From Deinococcus depolymerans (GTDB lineage: Bacteria; Deinococcota; Deinococci; Deinococcales; Deinococcaceae), in the NCBI RefSeq assembly GCF_039522025.1, contig NZ_BAAADB010000031.1, positions 1 through 64,000 of the forward strand: a DNA stretch of 64,000 nt, in the 5' to 3' direction. Position numbers and translations under genes: made by a program. Of the stretch, positions 41,923-57,241 are shown in pieces; position 1 is the first letter of the stretch, and every line of letters begins with the position of its first letter. Under the pieces are notes generated by a model that was not told the DNA's origin, searched no databases, and saw only the letters and a program-made list of their open reading frames with translations.

Positions 41923-43166
41923 TGACCACCCCCGAATCCCCGGCGGTCCGGCAGGGCGTGTCACTGGACCGCCTGGAGCGCTGGGAGACGCACCTGAAAA
42001 CCCGCTACCTGGACACCGGCATCCTCCCGAACGCCCTGACGCTGGTGTACCGCCGGGGCGAGACCGTGCACCGGCACGCGCAGGGCTTCGCGGACGTGGA
42101 GGGAAGCGTGCCGCTGCGGGACGATCACATCTTCCGCATCTACTCCATGACCAAACCCGTCACCAGCCTCGCGTTCATGATGCTGGTCGAGGACGGCCTG
42201 ACGACCCTGAGCGACCCGGTCAGCTCCGTCCTGCCGGAGTGGGCGAACCTGGGTGTGTGGACCGGCGGCACACTGGGCCGCTTCACGGGCGAGGCGCCGC
42301 GCCGCCCCATGCGGATGGTGGACCTGCTGCGCCACACGTCCGGCCTGAGTTACCACATCCAGCAGGGCGGGCACCTGGACGGCGCGTACCGCGACCTGGG
42401 CCTGGGCGTGAAGACCACCCTGCCGGAATTCGTCGCGGCCCTGGCGGACCTGCCGCTGGAGCACGAACCCGGCGAGCACTGGCATTACTCGGCCGCCACC
42501 GACGTGCTCGGGTACGTGATCGAACGCCTGAGCGGCCAGCCCTTCGAGGACTTCGTGCGGGACCGCATCCTGACGCCGCTGGGCATGACCGACACGGCCT
42601 TCCACGTCCCGGCCGACAAACTGGACCGCTTCATGCCGTGCTACGCCCTGACCGGGCAGGGCCGCGTGCTGTTCGACCCGGCCGCCGGACGCTTCGCGCG
42701 CCCGCCGCACTTCGTGTCCGGCGGGGGCGGCCTCGTCTCCACCGCCGCCGACTACCTGCGCCTGTGCCGCCTGTTCCTGCGTGGCGGCGAACTGGACGGC
42801 ACGCGCCTGATCAGCCCCAAGACCATGGAACTCATGACCCGCAACCACCTGCCCGGCGGGGCCGACATCGCCAGCATGGCCCTCTCCCCCATTGCCGTGT
42901 CCGAAACCAGCGCCGCCGGGGTGGGCTTCGGGCTGGGGTTCGCCGTCACGCTGGACCCCGTGCGCACCATGCGCGCCGGGAACGCCGGGGATTACTCGTG
43001 GGGCGGCGCGGCCGGCACGTACTTCTGGATCGACCCGGTCGAGGACCTCGCCGTGATCTTCATGACCCAGCTGCTGCTCTCGCCCGACCGGGTGCGCGAC
43101 GACCTGCGCACCTTCGTGTACGCCGCCCTGACCGACACGCCCACCCAGCCCCGCAGCCTCGCCTGA
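41922..43166 (+). CDS. serine hydrolase of the beta-lactamase/EstB family
   Basis: 414 residues. Class C beta-lactamase-like fold: catalytic SxxK is Ser-Met-Thr-Lys in [15 protein letters not shown], and the second motif Tyr is in [13 protein letters not shown]. No signal peptide, so it is probably a cytosolic esterase or D-aminopeptidase rather than a resistance enzyme. It overlaps the livF stop and is the last gene of the liv operon, so it may act on a transported substrate. Confidence 0.92.
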
Positions 43167-43198
43167 ACACCTCCGGTGGCGTGGCAAATACCCCTCCT

Positions 43199-43354
43199 AC
43201 GGACTCCGATTGAATGGGCTGCAAAGCCCATTCAATCCGAGCGGATGCGACTCGTAGAGCTGCTCCGCAGAGGAGGAGAGAAACGCCCCTCCGGACGTGG
43301 AGTTGGCAGATCGGTGGTGTTCCGATCTGTCAACGAAACAAACGGCAGTCCGTA
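43199..43354 (+). repeat. TIR repeat copy after the liv operon
   Basis: 156-bp full copy in forward orientation, hairpin 1 with an intact 10-bp stem and hairpin 2 of the GATCGG/CCGATC subtype. Left flank TCC, right flank TCA (43355-43357), so one mismatch in the presumed duplication. Confidence 0.85.
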
Positions 43355-43374
43355 TCATCCCCTGCTACGCAGGG

Positions 43375-43400
43375 CCCTCTCCCCACGGAGAGGGTCTTTT
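43375..43400 (+). terminator. intrinsic terminator of the liv operon
   Basis: CCCTCTCC, loop CCAC, GGAGAGGG, then TCTTTT. Perfect 8-bp stem before the sugE promoter. Confidence 0.85.
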
Positions 43401-43417
43401 GCCTGTGTAGGGAGACG

Positions 43418-43446
43418 TTTACAGTTCTGGACCCGCCTGCTTACAC
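43418..43446 (+). promoter_or_regulatory. probable sugE promoter
   Basis: TTTACA, 17-nt spacer, TTACAC. Start of transcription would be about 40 nt before the riboswitch. Confidence 0.5.
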
Positions 43447-43490
43447 GGGTGGCTTATTCTGAGTTCAGTCGCCCCCGGAGGGGCTGCACT

Positions 43491-43536
43491 CCGGACGAGA
43501 GCACCGCCGTACCCGGTCAAGACAAGACGGCGCGAC
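43491..43536 (+). ncRNA. guanidine-III riboswitch (ykkC-III)
   Basis: CCGGACGAGAGCACCGCCGT followed by ACCCGGTCAAGACAAGACGGCGC. It carries the key blocks of the ykkC-III consensus (CCGGACGAG, GCCGUACCCGG, GACAAGACGGCGC) in order. It lies 5 nt before the GGAGGTG ribosome site of a SugE-type exporter, the classic context. Guanidinium binding would free the ribosome site. Confidence 0.85.
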
Positions 43537-43552
43537 ACTCTGGAGGTGTCAC

Positions 43553-43867
43553 ATGGCATGGACGCTGCTGGTTCTCGCGGGTCTGCTGGAAGTCGGCTGG
43601 GCCATCGGTCTGAAGTACACGGAGGGCTTTACCCGCCCGCTCCCCACGGTCCTGACGGTGGCGAGCATGATCGCCAGCATGGCGCTGCTGGGGCTGGCGA
43701 CCAGGACGCTGCCGATCGGCACGGCGTACGGCGTGTGGGTGGGGATCGGCGCGGTCGGGGCCGGGATTCTGGGCATCGTGCTGCTGGGCGAATCGGCCAG
43801 TCCGGCGCGGCTGGCGTTCATGGCGCTGATGGTCGTGGCGATCATCGGCCTGAAAGTCACGAGCTGA
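43553..43867 (+). CDS. sugE: SMR-family guanidinium exporter SugE (Gdx)
   Basis: 104 residues, four membrane helices. [24 protein letters not shown] with the essential Glu (Glu13-region) and the SugE-type Trp-Ala-Ile motif, then [19 protein letters not shown]. SugE-branch features match the guanidinium exporters rather than multidrug EmrE. ATG after GGAGGTG, under the guanidine-III riboswitch, so it should be induced by guanidinium. Confidence 0.95.
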   Translation: MAWTLLVLAGLLEVGWAIGLKYTEGFTRPLPTVLTVASMIASMALLGLATRTLPIGTAYGVWVGIGAVGAGILGIVLLGESASPARLAFMALMVVAIIGLKVTS

Positions 43868-43894
43868 CGGGCAGCTCCCGCGCGGCTGGCGGGG

Positions 43895-44980
43895 TCAGGC
43901 GTCCACGCCGACGGCCTCGCTGACGCTGCGCAGGCCGTCGCGTTCCAGCAGGGCGTTCAGGCCGGTGTGGAGGCGGCGCACGAGGCCGGGGCCCTCGTAG
44001 ACCAGGGCGGAGTACACCTCGGTCAGGGAGGCCCCGGCGCGGATCTTGTCGTAGGCGTCCTGCGCGGTGAAGATGCCGCCCACGCCGACGATGGGGGTGC
44101 GCCCGGCGGTCTGGCGGTACGCGGCGCGGATCAGCTCGGTGCTGCGGGTGGTCAGGGGGCGTCCGCTGAGGCCGCCGGCCTGCGTCTGGTGCGGGTGGGT
44201 GAGGCCGCTGCGGTCCAGGGTGGTGTTGCTGATGATCAGGCCGGACGCTCCGGCGTTCACGACGGCGTCCACGCTGGCCTCGAAGTCGGCGGGGTGCAGG
44301 TCCGGCGCGAGTTTCACCAGGACCGGCGGGGTGCTGAGGGTCCGGACGCGCCCGGCTTCCACACCGTCCACGACGGCCCGGACCAGGGCGGCCAGTTCGC
44401 CTGCAGCCTGCAGGGCGCGCAGGCCCGGCGTGTTGGGGCTGCTGACGTTCACCACGAACGCGTCGGCGACGTCCTGCAGGGCCGTGACGCACTTCAGGTA
44501 GTCGTCGGTGGCGGCCTCGTTGGGCGTGACCTTGTTCCGGCCGATGTTCACCCACACGGGCGCGGTGCGGTGCGGCAGGGCGCTCAGGTGGGCGTGCAGG
44601 GCGGCCGCGCCGGCGTTGTTGAAGCCCATGCGGTTGATGAGCGCCTGGTCGGGCGGCAGGCGGAACAGGCGGGGGCGGTCATTCCCGGCCTGCGGGAGGG
44701 GCGTGACCGTCCCGACTTCCAGGAAGCCGAAGCCCAGGGCGCTGAAGGCGGGGACGGCCACGCCGTTCTTGTCGAGGCCGGCGGCCAGTCCGACCGGGCT
44801 GCTGAAGGTGCGGCCCCACAGCGTCTGCGTCAGCGCGGGCGCACCGGGCGCGGTCACGCGGCGGGCCAGGGCGGGCCACGCGGGCACGCGCGAGGCGAGC
44901 TGCAGTCCGTTGATGGTGAGGTGGTGGGCGTCCTCGGCGTCCAGGCGGAACAGCAGTGGCTTGATCAGCGAACGGTACAC
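43895..44980 (-). CDS. pyrD: dihydroorotate dehydrogenase (class 2, quinone)
   Basis: 361 residues. Oxidises dihydroorotate to orotate with a quinone acceptor at the membrane. FMN motifs VGLAAGLDKNG and VGVGGIFTAQDAYDKIRAGA, the catalytic Ser in VNVSSPNTPGL, and NRMGFNNAGA are intact. The N-terminal extension (VYRSLIKPLLFRLDAEDAH) is the class 2 membrane-contact helix pair. GTG start with TATCCT on the minus strand 7 nt upstream. Unlinked from the pyrR-B-C operon. Confidence 0.96.
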   Translation of the reverse strand: MYRSLIKPLLFRLDAEDAHHLTINGLQLASRVPAWPALARRVTAPGAPALTQTLWGRTFSSPVGLAAGLDKNGVAVPAFSALGFGFLEVGTVTPLPQAGNDRPRLFRLPPDQALINRMGFNNAGAAALHAHLSALPHRTAPVWVNIGRNKVTPNEAATDDYLKCVTALQDVADAFVVNVSSPNTPGLRALQAAGELAALVRAVVDGVEAGRVRTLSTPPVLVKLAPDLHPADFEASVDAVVNAGASGLIISNTTLDRSGLTHPHQTQAGGLSGRPLTTRSTELIRAAYRQTAGRTPIVGVGGIFTAQDAYDKIRAGASLTEVYSALVYEGPGLVRRLHTGLNALLERDGLRSVSEAVGVDA

Positions 44981-45047
44981 GGCCCCCAGGATAGGGGATG
45001 GGGGAGGGAAACCGGCGCGGCTGCCCTCCCCCATCCGGTGGGTCGCG

Positions 45048-45515
<468 letters not shown>

Positions 45516-45564
45516 TCTACCCCCTAATTCCGGGCGCAGTGTAAGGAATTCAGGAGTTAACAGG

Positions 45565-45576
45565 AATGATTCTCAT
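45565..45576. promoter_or_regulatory. Fur-type box core between rrf2 and the hydrolase gene
   Basis: On the minus strand ATGAGAATCATT matches 11 of 12 bases of the central ATGATAATCATT of the Fur consensus. The outer parts do not match. It is placed over the weak -35 of the Rrf2 gene. Tentative. Confidence 0.4.
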
Positions 45577-45628
45577 CTGGGCCGGGGGCGGTTCCCTGCG
45601 GGCGAGACGCTGCGGATAGCATGGGGCC

Positions 45629-46791
45629 ATGCCGGTCCTGTTCATTCATGGTGTCGCCGTACGCGAGCAGGGCGAGAGCGGCTGGGAGGACGTGCGCCGC
45701 GCCACGCAGGGCATCGAGTGGCCCGCCGTGCAGGCAGCGCTGCGCCGTCACCTCGCGCCGGTCCTGAATCCCGGCGCGCCAGAGCGGGTGCAGGTGGACC
45801 GCGTGTACTGGGGGGACCTGGGCGCGCAGTACGCGCGGGGCGGGTTGTTCCGCGCCGCCCGCGCGGAGGCCGCGCCGGACCCCGCCCCCGCCAGCCTGAA
45901 CGACGAGGACCTGGGCGAGGCGCTGGAAGCGCGGCTGCGGGCCACGCACGCGCTGCGCGACTGGCCGGACGTGATCACGGCGGCGTGGCAGGCCGCCCGC
46001 GACCGCCCGCTGCGGGCCATGGTGGCGGACCTGCCGCCCCCCGAGCAGTGGGGCGTGCTGGAGGCCGCGGTGAACGCGCGGCTGGGCCGCCCCCCCGCCC
46101 CGCGCCGGGTCCGGCCGCACCGGACGTTCCGGCGGCTGGACCCGCCGGCGGCCCCGCACCTACCCGCGGGACTGCAACTGTCGCAGCGGCGGAACGTGCA
46201 GCGGGCCATGCTGGAACTGCGCCGCCCGCTGGAGGCCTTCGTGCCGCTGTTCGTGGGGGACGTGCTGGCGTACCTGAACACGCGCGGCACACCGGATGCG
46301 CCGGGGCCGGTTCCGCGGCGGGTGCTGGGGGCGCTGCGTGCGGCGCACGCGGCCCGCACGCACCCGCACGAGCCGCTGGTGGTCCTGACGCACTCGATGG
46401 GCGGGCAACTCATGCATGACGCGCTGAGTGCGTTCCTGCCGGCCGATCCGGCGCTACAGGACCTGCGGGTGGACTTCTGGTGCGCGGCAGGCAGTCAGGT
46501 GGGGTTGTTCCACGAACTGGGCGTCACGCTGGGCGGCGCGCCGGACACCCTGGCCTCCGCGCGGCTGGGGTACTTCTGGAACGTGTGGGCGTACTCGGAC
46601 CTGCTGAGCTTCCGGGCGCAGGGGGTCGTGCCGGGCGCGCACGACACGGCCTTCCCGCTGCCGGGGCTGGTGCGCTCCGATCACGTGGCGTACCTGACGG
46701 ACGCGGACTTCTACCGCACGCTGGCCGCGAAGGTGCAGGTGCACGCGGGGCCGGGACCGTCCGGGGCAGTAGGCCCGTTAGAATCCGGCCC

Positions 46792-46795
<4 letters not shown>
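45629..46795 (+). CDS. alpha/beta-hydrolase fold protein
   Basis: 388 residues. MPVLFIHGVAVREQGES opens with the oxyanion strand, the nucleophile elbow is THSMGGQLM (GxSxG variant HSMGG) at about 257-265, and a late His is plausible in RSDHVAYL. No signal peptide. The central 150 residues are an insertion rich in Arg and Pro. Substrate unknown. TAGCAT (45617-45622) is 6 nt before the ATG, so leaderless. The pabAB-like gene overlaps its stop. Confidence 0.85.
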
Positions 46796-48698
<1,903 letters not shown>

Positions 48699-48702
<4 letters not shown>

Positions 48703-49406
48703 ACCCGCTGCCGGACGGCGTGAACGCCCCCGCGTGGCTGCACGGCGCGACCGCCTTCACGACCGTCCGCACTCGGCTGGGCGCGGCGCTGCTGTGGCCC
48801 GATCACCTCGCGCGGCTGCAGGACACCTGCGCGTTCCTGGGCCTGCCCGCCCCGGACCCAGACCTGCCCCCGCCCGACCCGCACGCCTGGGGCCTGCTGC
48901 GCGTGACCGTCACGGAAGGCGGCACCCTCGCCTCGCACCGCCCCCTGACGCCCGGCCCCCGCCCGGACGGCGGCGTGACCGTCCGCCTGACCGGCGTGCA
49001 GGTCCACCCGCAGCTCGGCGCGCACAAGACCGGCAATTACCTGCCGTACCGCCTCGCCGCGCGGCAGGCCGCGCCCGCCTTCGAGGGGTGGCTGCTGGAC
49101 GCAGGCGGGCAGGTGGTGGACGGCAGCCGCACCTCGCCGCTGCTGGAACTGGACGGGCAGCTGGTCGTCCCGGCCGGCGGGCTGCCCTCCGTGACCCGCG
49201 CCGCCTTCCTGCGCGGCACGCCGCACGCCACCCGGCCCGTCCACGCAGCCGAACTGGCCCGCGTGACCCGCGCGTGGGTGTGCGGCAGCGGCGTGGGGAT
49301 CGTGCCGGTCGCCCGCCTTGAGGGCCTGCCCGGCGAATGCCCGGCGCGTGACCTGGGGGTGCGGTGGCCGGACACCCGGAACCCCGCGCTCGTCTGGCCT
49401 GGCTAG
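48699..49406 (+). CDS. pabC: aminodeoxychorismate lyase (class IV aminotransferase fold)
   Basis: 235 residues. PLP enzyme: the Schiff-base Lys is in LGAHKTGNYLPYRLAARQ and the phosphate-binding part in VVDGSRTSPLLELDG. GLPSVTRAAFLRG is also typical. Start ATG overlaps the upstream fusion gene (ATGA). If the upstream gene makes aminodeoxychorismate, this enzyme releases p-aminobenzoate and pyruvate, giving a complete PABA module for folate synthesis. Confidence 0.9.
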
Positions 49407-49484
49407 GGCGGCGTGGTGGGGGAAGCGGGGCCGGGCGCGGGAGGCCCCGTCGGCCTTCCCCACGACCGGTTCCTCCGCCACCGA
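49407..49484. other. intergenic spacer between pabC and repeats
   Basis: About 80 bp, GC-rich, with no feature recognised. The rest of the gap to 49883 is two repeat copies and about 80 bp of plain spacer. Confidence 0.5.
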
Positions 49485-49641
49485 TACGGACTGCCGTTTG
49501 TTTCGCCGACCATCCGGAACTTCACCGGATGGCCAGCGCCACGTCCGGAGGGGCGTTTCCCTTCTTCTCTGCGGAGCAGCTCTCCGAGTCGCATCCGCTC
49601 GGACCCAGCGGGCTTTGCAGCCCCTTCAATCAGAGTCCGTA
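49485..49641 (-). repeat. TIR repeat copy
   Basis: 157-bp copy starting TACGGACTGCCG and ending GAGTCCGTA, hairpin 1 replaced by CCAGCGGGCTTTGCAGCCCC. Flanks CGA/TGA, one mismatch. Confidence 0.85.
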
Positions 49642-49644
49642 TGA

Positions 49645-49801
49645 CACAGCGTCGGATGGAACGGTGTTGGTAAACCGTTCCATCCGAGCGGAAGCGACCT
49701 GTAGCGCGGCCCCGCCGGGGAGCAGCGGGACGGGATGACAGGCGTGGTGGTGGCACCCAGGGGCGCTGGCGGGGGGTGACTGGAACAGACGGCAGGCCGT
49801 A
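49645..49801 (+). repeat. diverged TIR repeat copy in opposite orientation
   Basis: Old copy with hairpin ATGGAACGGTG...AAACCGTTCCAT and right end ACGGCAGGCCGTA. It shares TGA (49642-49644) with the preceding copy. Confidence 0.6.
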
Positions 49802-49883
49802 TCCGTGCTTCCGGAGCAGGGTGGAAAACGGTCTCCTGACGTCACCGTCCTGCCCGGTCGGATTCACCCGCCGTGCCAGCGCT

Positions 49884-50468
49884 CTAGTGGCGTTCGCTCT
49901 GGAGCTGGCCGCCGCCGACCACGTCGTCGAGTTTGACGGCGCCGTGCTTGCGCATGAGGCTCAGGGCCTCGTCGCCGCGTGTGCCGCTGGGGTCGCGGGC
50001 AATGACCATCACGTGGCCGCCCTTCATGCCGGCGTAGAACTTCTCGGCCTGCGCGGCGGGAACGCCCAGGCGGCGCAGCAGGTTCACGTAGTCGCCGTGG
50101 TCGCTGCCGGCCAGCGCGCCGAACAGGGCGCCGAGCGCGCCGCCGCCGATCACGCCGAACAGCATGCCCAGCAGCCCGCCGTCCTGGTAGATGCGGGTGA
50201 CGGGGATGATCAGCAGCAGCAGCCAGATGGGGGTGGTGATGGCGAGGCCGCCGACGATTCCCAGGAACGCGCCCTTGAGGACGGCGGCGGAACCGGCCGG
50301 CTGGCCCGCCTCGGGGCTCACGCCGGTCTGCTGGGCGATGTCCTCCTCGGCGATCACGTCGGTCAGGGCGAAACCGAGGTGTTCACGTTCGAAGCCGCGC
50401 TGCTGCAGGGCCTGCAGCGCACCCTGCGCCTGTTGGGGTTCGCGGAAGAGAGCAACGACACTTTCCAT
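49884..50468 (-). CDS. membrane protein of the general-stress (YflT/GSP17M) type
   Basis: 194 residues. N-terminal VVALFREPQQAQGALQALQQRGF is the GSP17M-like ferredoxin-type fold; then two membrane helices (about 66-90 and 100-125) with glycine zippers (GVIGGGALGALFGALAG), and a C-terminal beta-alpha repeat (GGHVMVIARDPSG). Likely a stress-related inner-membrane protein; mechanism unknown. TAAAAC on the minus strand 6 nt before the ATG may be its -10. Confidence 0.8.
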   Translation of the reverse strand: MESVVALFREPQQAQGALQALQQRGFEREHLGFALTDVIAEEDIAQQTGVSPEAGQPAGSAAVLKGAFLGIVGGLAITTPIWLLLLIIPVTRIYQDGGLLGMLFGVIGGGALGALFGALAGSDHGDYVNLLRRLGVPAAQAEKFYAGMKGGHVMVIARDPSGTRGDEALSLMRKHGAVKLDDVVGGGQLQSERH

Positions 50469-50644
50469 ACGAGGGTTTTAGCATGAGGGACATGTGACTG
50501 GCGAGGGACAAGCGGGCAGCGGGGGCCGGCCGACGCTTCATGTTCCGGGCGGGCAGGGACCGCGCCGGAAATGGGGGGAGAGGGGGGGGGTTTTTCGCGG
50601 GGAGAGGTACGTTTTGCCCCCCGGGCGTTTCCTATACTGCGCGC

Positions 50645-51625
50645 ATGACTGGTGTAGCTGACCTCTGCGTTCCGGACGTGACTTTCGACGCGCGTCTGCG
50701 CGAGGTGCTGCGCTCGGACGTGGAGTTCATCGAGCTGATCGGGGACGATCTGGTGGCGGCGGGCGGCAAGCGGGTGCGGCCCACGCTGGTGCTGCTGGCG
50801 GCGCAGGCGCTGGGGGCGCGGCCGTCGGTGGGGAGCGGGGCGTGGAGTGACGTGCTGGACCTGGGCGTGGGTGTGGAACTGCTGCACTCGGCGTCGCTGC
50901 TGCACGACGACCTGATCGACGACGCCGATACCCGGCGGGGGCAGCAGGCGGCGTTCCGGCGCTTCGGGAACGTGGTGAGCGTCATGAGTGGGGATTTCAT
51001 GCTCTCGCGGCTGCTGGTGCTGCTCTCGGGCCTGCCGGGCGGGCCGGTGTTGACGCGGATGTTCGGTCAGACGGCCAGCGTGATCTGCGAGGGCGAGGTG
51101 CTGCAGTTTCAGCTGGCGGCGTACCAGGAGTACGAGCTGAGGTACTACCTGCAGGTGATTCACGGCAAGACGGCGGCCCTGACGGAGCTGGCGGCGTCGG
51201 CCCCGGCGGTGCTGCTCGGCGCGCCGGCGCACGTGCAGGCGGCGCTGGCGACCTTCGGGCGGGAGTACGGCATGGCGTTCCAGATGCAGGACGACCTGCT
51301 GGACCTGTCGGGCGAGGAAGCGGTGATCGGGAAGCCGGTGGGTGGGGACCTGCGCGAGGGCAAGGCGACCCTGCCGGTGCTGACGCTGCTGGAGGGCCCG
51401 CACGCTGCGGAGGTGCGCGGCGTGCTGGAGCGCCGGGCGGCGCAGCCGGGGGACGTGGAGCGGGTGCGGGCGCTGGCGGCGCAGTCCGGGGCGCTGGAGC
51501 GGACGCGGGCCGAGATTCGCCGGCGGGCGCAGCTGGCGATCGAGGCGCTGGGCGCGTTGCCGGCGTCGGAGGCGCGGGAGGCGCTGGCACGGCTGGCGCA
51601 GCGGGAGATTGACCGGCTGAACTGA
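50645..51625 (+). CDS. trans-polyprenyl diphosphate synthase
   Basis: 326 residues. Builds the long isoprenoid chain for menaquinone. First aspartate-rich motif DDLIDDADTRRG (about 91), second QDDLLDLSG (about 215) and GGKRVRPTLVLLAAQAL near the N-terminus are complete. Two residues before the first Asp-rich motif are small, which fits a long-chain (heptaprenyl or longer) product. TATACT (50633-50638), 6 nt before the ATG, suggests a leaderless mRNA. Confidence 0.95.
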   Translation: MTGVADLCVPDVTFDARLREVLRSDVEFIELIGDDLVAAGGKRVRPTLVLLAAQALGARPSVGSGAWSDVLDLGVGVELLHSASLLHDDLIDDADTRRGQQAAFRRFGNVVSVMSGDFMLSRLLVLLSGLPGGPVLTRMFGQTASVICEGEVLQFQLAAYQEYELRYYLQVIHGKTAALTELAASAPAVLLGAPAHVQAALATFGREYGMAFQMQDDLLDLSGEEAVIGKPVGGDLREGKATLPVLTLLEGPHAAEVRGVLERRAAQPGDVERVRALAAQSGALERTRAEIRRRAQLAIEALGALPASEAREALARLAQREIDRLN

Positions 51626-51722
51626 CCCGGTGTCCGTTCTGGCAGTGTGGGCCGTTCACCCCGCGCTGCCCCTGTGGATGGGGCGGCCCTCGCGCGGTTC
51701 TCTGGATCGTCCGGCCGTGTGA

Positions 51723-51856
51723 TACGGACTGCCGTTTGTTTCGCCAACAATCCGGAAGTTCACCGGATTGCCGGCTCCACGTCCGGAACCCGTGTTGCTC
51801 CCACTCGCTTTGCTCGGATTGAACGGGCTTTGCAGCCCATTCAATCGGAGTCCGTG
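51723..51856 (-). repeat. TIR repeat, first of a tandem pair
   Basis: 134-bp short subtype flanked by TGA at 51720-51722 and 51857-51859. Confidence 0.9.
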
Positions 51857-51859
51857 TGA

Positions 51860-52021
51860 CACGGACTGCCGTTTGTTTCGACGACCATCCGGAACTTCAC
51901 CGGATGGCCAGCGCCACGTCCGGAGGGGCGTTTCTCTTCTTCTCTGCGGAGCAGCGCTCCGAGTCGCATCGCATCCGCTCGGACCCAGCGGGCTTTGCAG
52001 CCCCTTCAATCGGAGTCCGGA
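51860..52021 (-). repeat. TIR repeat, second of the tandem pair
   Basis: 162-bp copy starting CACGGACTGCC and ending GAGTCCGGA, with a small duplication (CGCATCGCATCCGC). Flanks TGA at 51857-51859 and 52022-52024. Confidence 0.9.
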
Positions 52022-52205
52022 TGACCGGCGTGGGGGGTAGCTGTCCTGCGGGTCAGGACGCCGGGCCGTGCGCGGCGTGGGCTGGTCGCGGGCGGTGGGC
52101 GGGCAGGCCGACCTGACAAGTGGCAGGTCTGCCGGGGGCTACGCGCAAGAATGCTGCGCTGGAATCGGTTCCTGTTTTGCGCGTGCAGGGCGTGTCGTGC
52201 CGGGG

Positions 52206-52234
52206 TTGACGCCGGATTGAATACTGGATACAAC
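52206..52234 (+). promoter_or_regulatory. sigma-70 promoter of the gdh operon
   Basis: TTGACG, 17-nt spacer, TACAAC. Leader of about 170 nt to gdhA. An inverted repeat ATCGGT-N6-ACCGAT (52238-52255) lies at the expected transcription start and may be an operator. The rest of 52022-52409 shows no gene. Confidence 0.7.
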
Positions 52235-52409
52235 TTGATCGGTTCCCCGACCGATTCCCGGCCCGCGCAGGCTGCTGCGCTCCCCGCACCTGTCTATGCG
52301 ACTGCAGCCGGGCGTGTATGCTCTGGGGGCCAAAACCTCTGCTCACCACCCAGACTTCCCCGGAAGCACCCACCCCCCTTCCCTGACCGGAAGGACAAGG
52401 AGACCGTTC

Positions 52410-53654
<1,245 letters not shown>

Positions 53655-53658
53655 GGGC

Positions 53659-53682
53659 CGGCGGGCCGGTCGCGGCCCGCCG
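53659..53682 (+). other. intercistronic hairpin between gdhA and gdhB
   Basis: CGGCGGGCCG, loop GTCG, CGGCCCGCCG: perfect 10-bp GC stem without a T tract. Possibly a processing or stability element that sets the gdhA:gdhB ratio. Confidence 0.5.
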
Positions 53683-53745
53683 CCCACCCTCCCCCAGCCC
53701 CGCTCTCCCACCCACGACCCACCCCCTCCGAAGGAGGCCCCCACC

Positions 53746-55083
53746 ATGACCGCCACCCAGGACCCCGCCCACCAGGACCCCGGCCACCAGCCCCAGAAGA
53801 AGTACGGGGCGCACGACATCCCCAGCTACCTCGACCCCAACAACCTCGGGCCGTACGAGATCTACCTCGAGCAGGTCGAGCGCGTCACGCCGTACCTGGG
53901 GAAACTCGCGTACTGGGTCGAGACCCTCAAGCGGCCCAAACGGATCCTGGTCGTGGACGTGCCCATCCACCTCGATGACGGCACGGTCGCGCACTTCGAG
54001 GGCTACCGCGTGCAGCACAACACCTCGCGCGGCCCCGCCAAGGGCGGCGTGCGTTTCCACCAGGACGTGACGCTCAGCGAGGTCATGGCGCTCTCGGCCT
54101 GGATGACCGTCAAGAACGCCGCCGTGAACCTCCCGTACGGCGGCGGCAAGGGCGGCATCCGCATCGACCCGCGCAAGTACTCCACGGGGGAACTCGAGCG
54201 CCTGACCCGCCGCTACACCACCGAGATCGGCCTGATCATCGGGCCGGAAAAGGACATTCCCGCCCCGGACGTGAACACCAACCCGCAGACCATGGCCTGG
54301 ATGATGGACACGTACTCCATGAACGTGGGCCGCACCGCGACCGGCGTCGTGACCGGCAAGCCCGTGTCGCTGGGCGGCAGCCTGGGCCGCGCGGACGCCA
54401 CCGGGCGCGGCGTGTTCGTCTCGGGCGCCGAGGCCATGAAGAAACTCGGCATGCCGCTCGAGGGCGCGCGGGTGGCCGTGCAGGGCTTCGGGAACGTGGG
54501 CGAGGCCGCCTCCCGTATCTTCCATGAGCACGGCGCGAAGATCGTCGCCATTCAGGACGTGACCGGCACCGTGTACGCCAGCGCCGGCATCGACCCGAAA
54601 GCGGCGCTGGAGCACCTGCGCCGCACGGGCCGCATCACCGACCTGCCCGGCACCGAGGAACTGAAACGCGACGAGTTCTGGGACGTGGACTGCGACGTGA
54701 TGATTCCCGCCGCCCTGGAAAAGCAGATCACGCTCGAGAACGCCGGACGCATCAAGGCCCGCCTGATCGTCGAGGGTGCCAACGGCCCCACCATCCCCGC
54801 CGCCGACGACCTGCTCGCCGAGCGTGGCGTGACCGTCGTGCCGGACGTGCTGGCGAACGCGGGCGGCGTGACCGTGTCGTACTTCGAGTGGGTGCAGGAC
54901 TTCAGCTCGTTCTTCTGGACCGAAGACGAGATCAACAAACGCCTCGACCGCATCATGAGCGAGGCCTTCGTGAGCCTCTGGGACGTGAAGGAACGCCACG
55001 GCGTGACCCTGCGCACCGCGGTGTACATCGTCGCCTGCACCCGCGTCCTCGAAGCGCGCGCGCTGCGCGGCCTGTACCCGTAA
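53746..55083 (+). CDS. gdhB: glutamate dehydrogenase, catalytic subunit
   Basis: 445 residues. Interconverts glutamate and 2-oxoglutarate plus ammonia. All key residues are present: [12 protein letters not shown] (Lys99), [19 protein letters not shown] (both lysines), [13 protein letters not shown] (catalytic Asp) and [10 protein letters not shown] (Ser378). Rossmann motif [12 protein letters not shown] with GAAGGAGG. Follows gdhA by 91 bp in one operon, ending at a strong hairpin. Confidence 0.96.
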   Translation: MTATQDPAHQDPGHQPQKKYGAHDIPSYLDPNNLGPYEIYLEQVERVTPYLGKLAYWVETLKRPKRILVVDVPIHLDDGTVAHFEGYRVQHNTSRGPAKGGVRFHQDVTLSEVMALSAWMTVKNAAVNLPYGGGKGGIRIDPRKYSTGELERLTRRYTTEIGLIIGPEKDIPAPDVNTNPQTMAWMMDTYSMNVGRTATGVVTGKPVSLGGSLGRADATGRGVFVSGAEAMKKLGMPLEGARVAVQGFGNVGEAASRIFHEHGAKIVAIQDVTGTVYASAGIDPKAALEHLRRTGRITDLPGTEELKRDEFWDVDCDVMIPAALEKQITLENAGRIKARLIVEGANGPTIPAADDLLAERGVTVVPDVLANAGGVTVSYFEWVQDFSSFFWTEDEINKRLDRIMSEAFVSLWDVKERHGVTLRTAVYIVACTRVLEARALRGLYP

Positions 55084-55115
55084 GGGCCGATGGTTGAAGG
55101 TCGATGGTTGACAGG

Positions 55116-55149
55116 GGATGGGTGCTGGGGGCGACCTCCGCACCCATCC
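55116..55149 (+). terminator. hairpin after gdhB
   Basis: GGATGGGTGC and GCACCCATCC with a 14-nt loop, followed by TCTTCTG. Perfect 10-bp stem, weak T tract. Confidence 0.6.
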
Positions 55150-55228
55150 TCTTCTGCCGAAGCTGCCCCTGAACCGTGAAGCAGGGCACCTTTCTTTCTG
55201 GCACTGAAAGGCGGATACTCCGCAGGTC

Positions 55229-57181
<1,953 letters not shown>

Positions 57182-57241
57182 CGCGCCCGGTCGTCCGCGG
57201 CGCCCCTTCCCGCCCGGCCGGCGAGGTCCGGCGGGTCCGCT

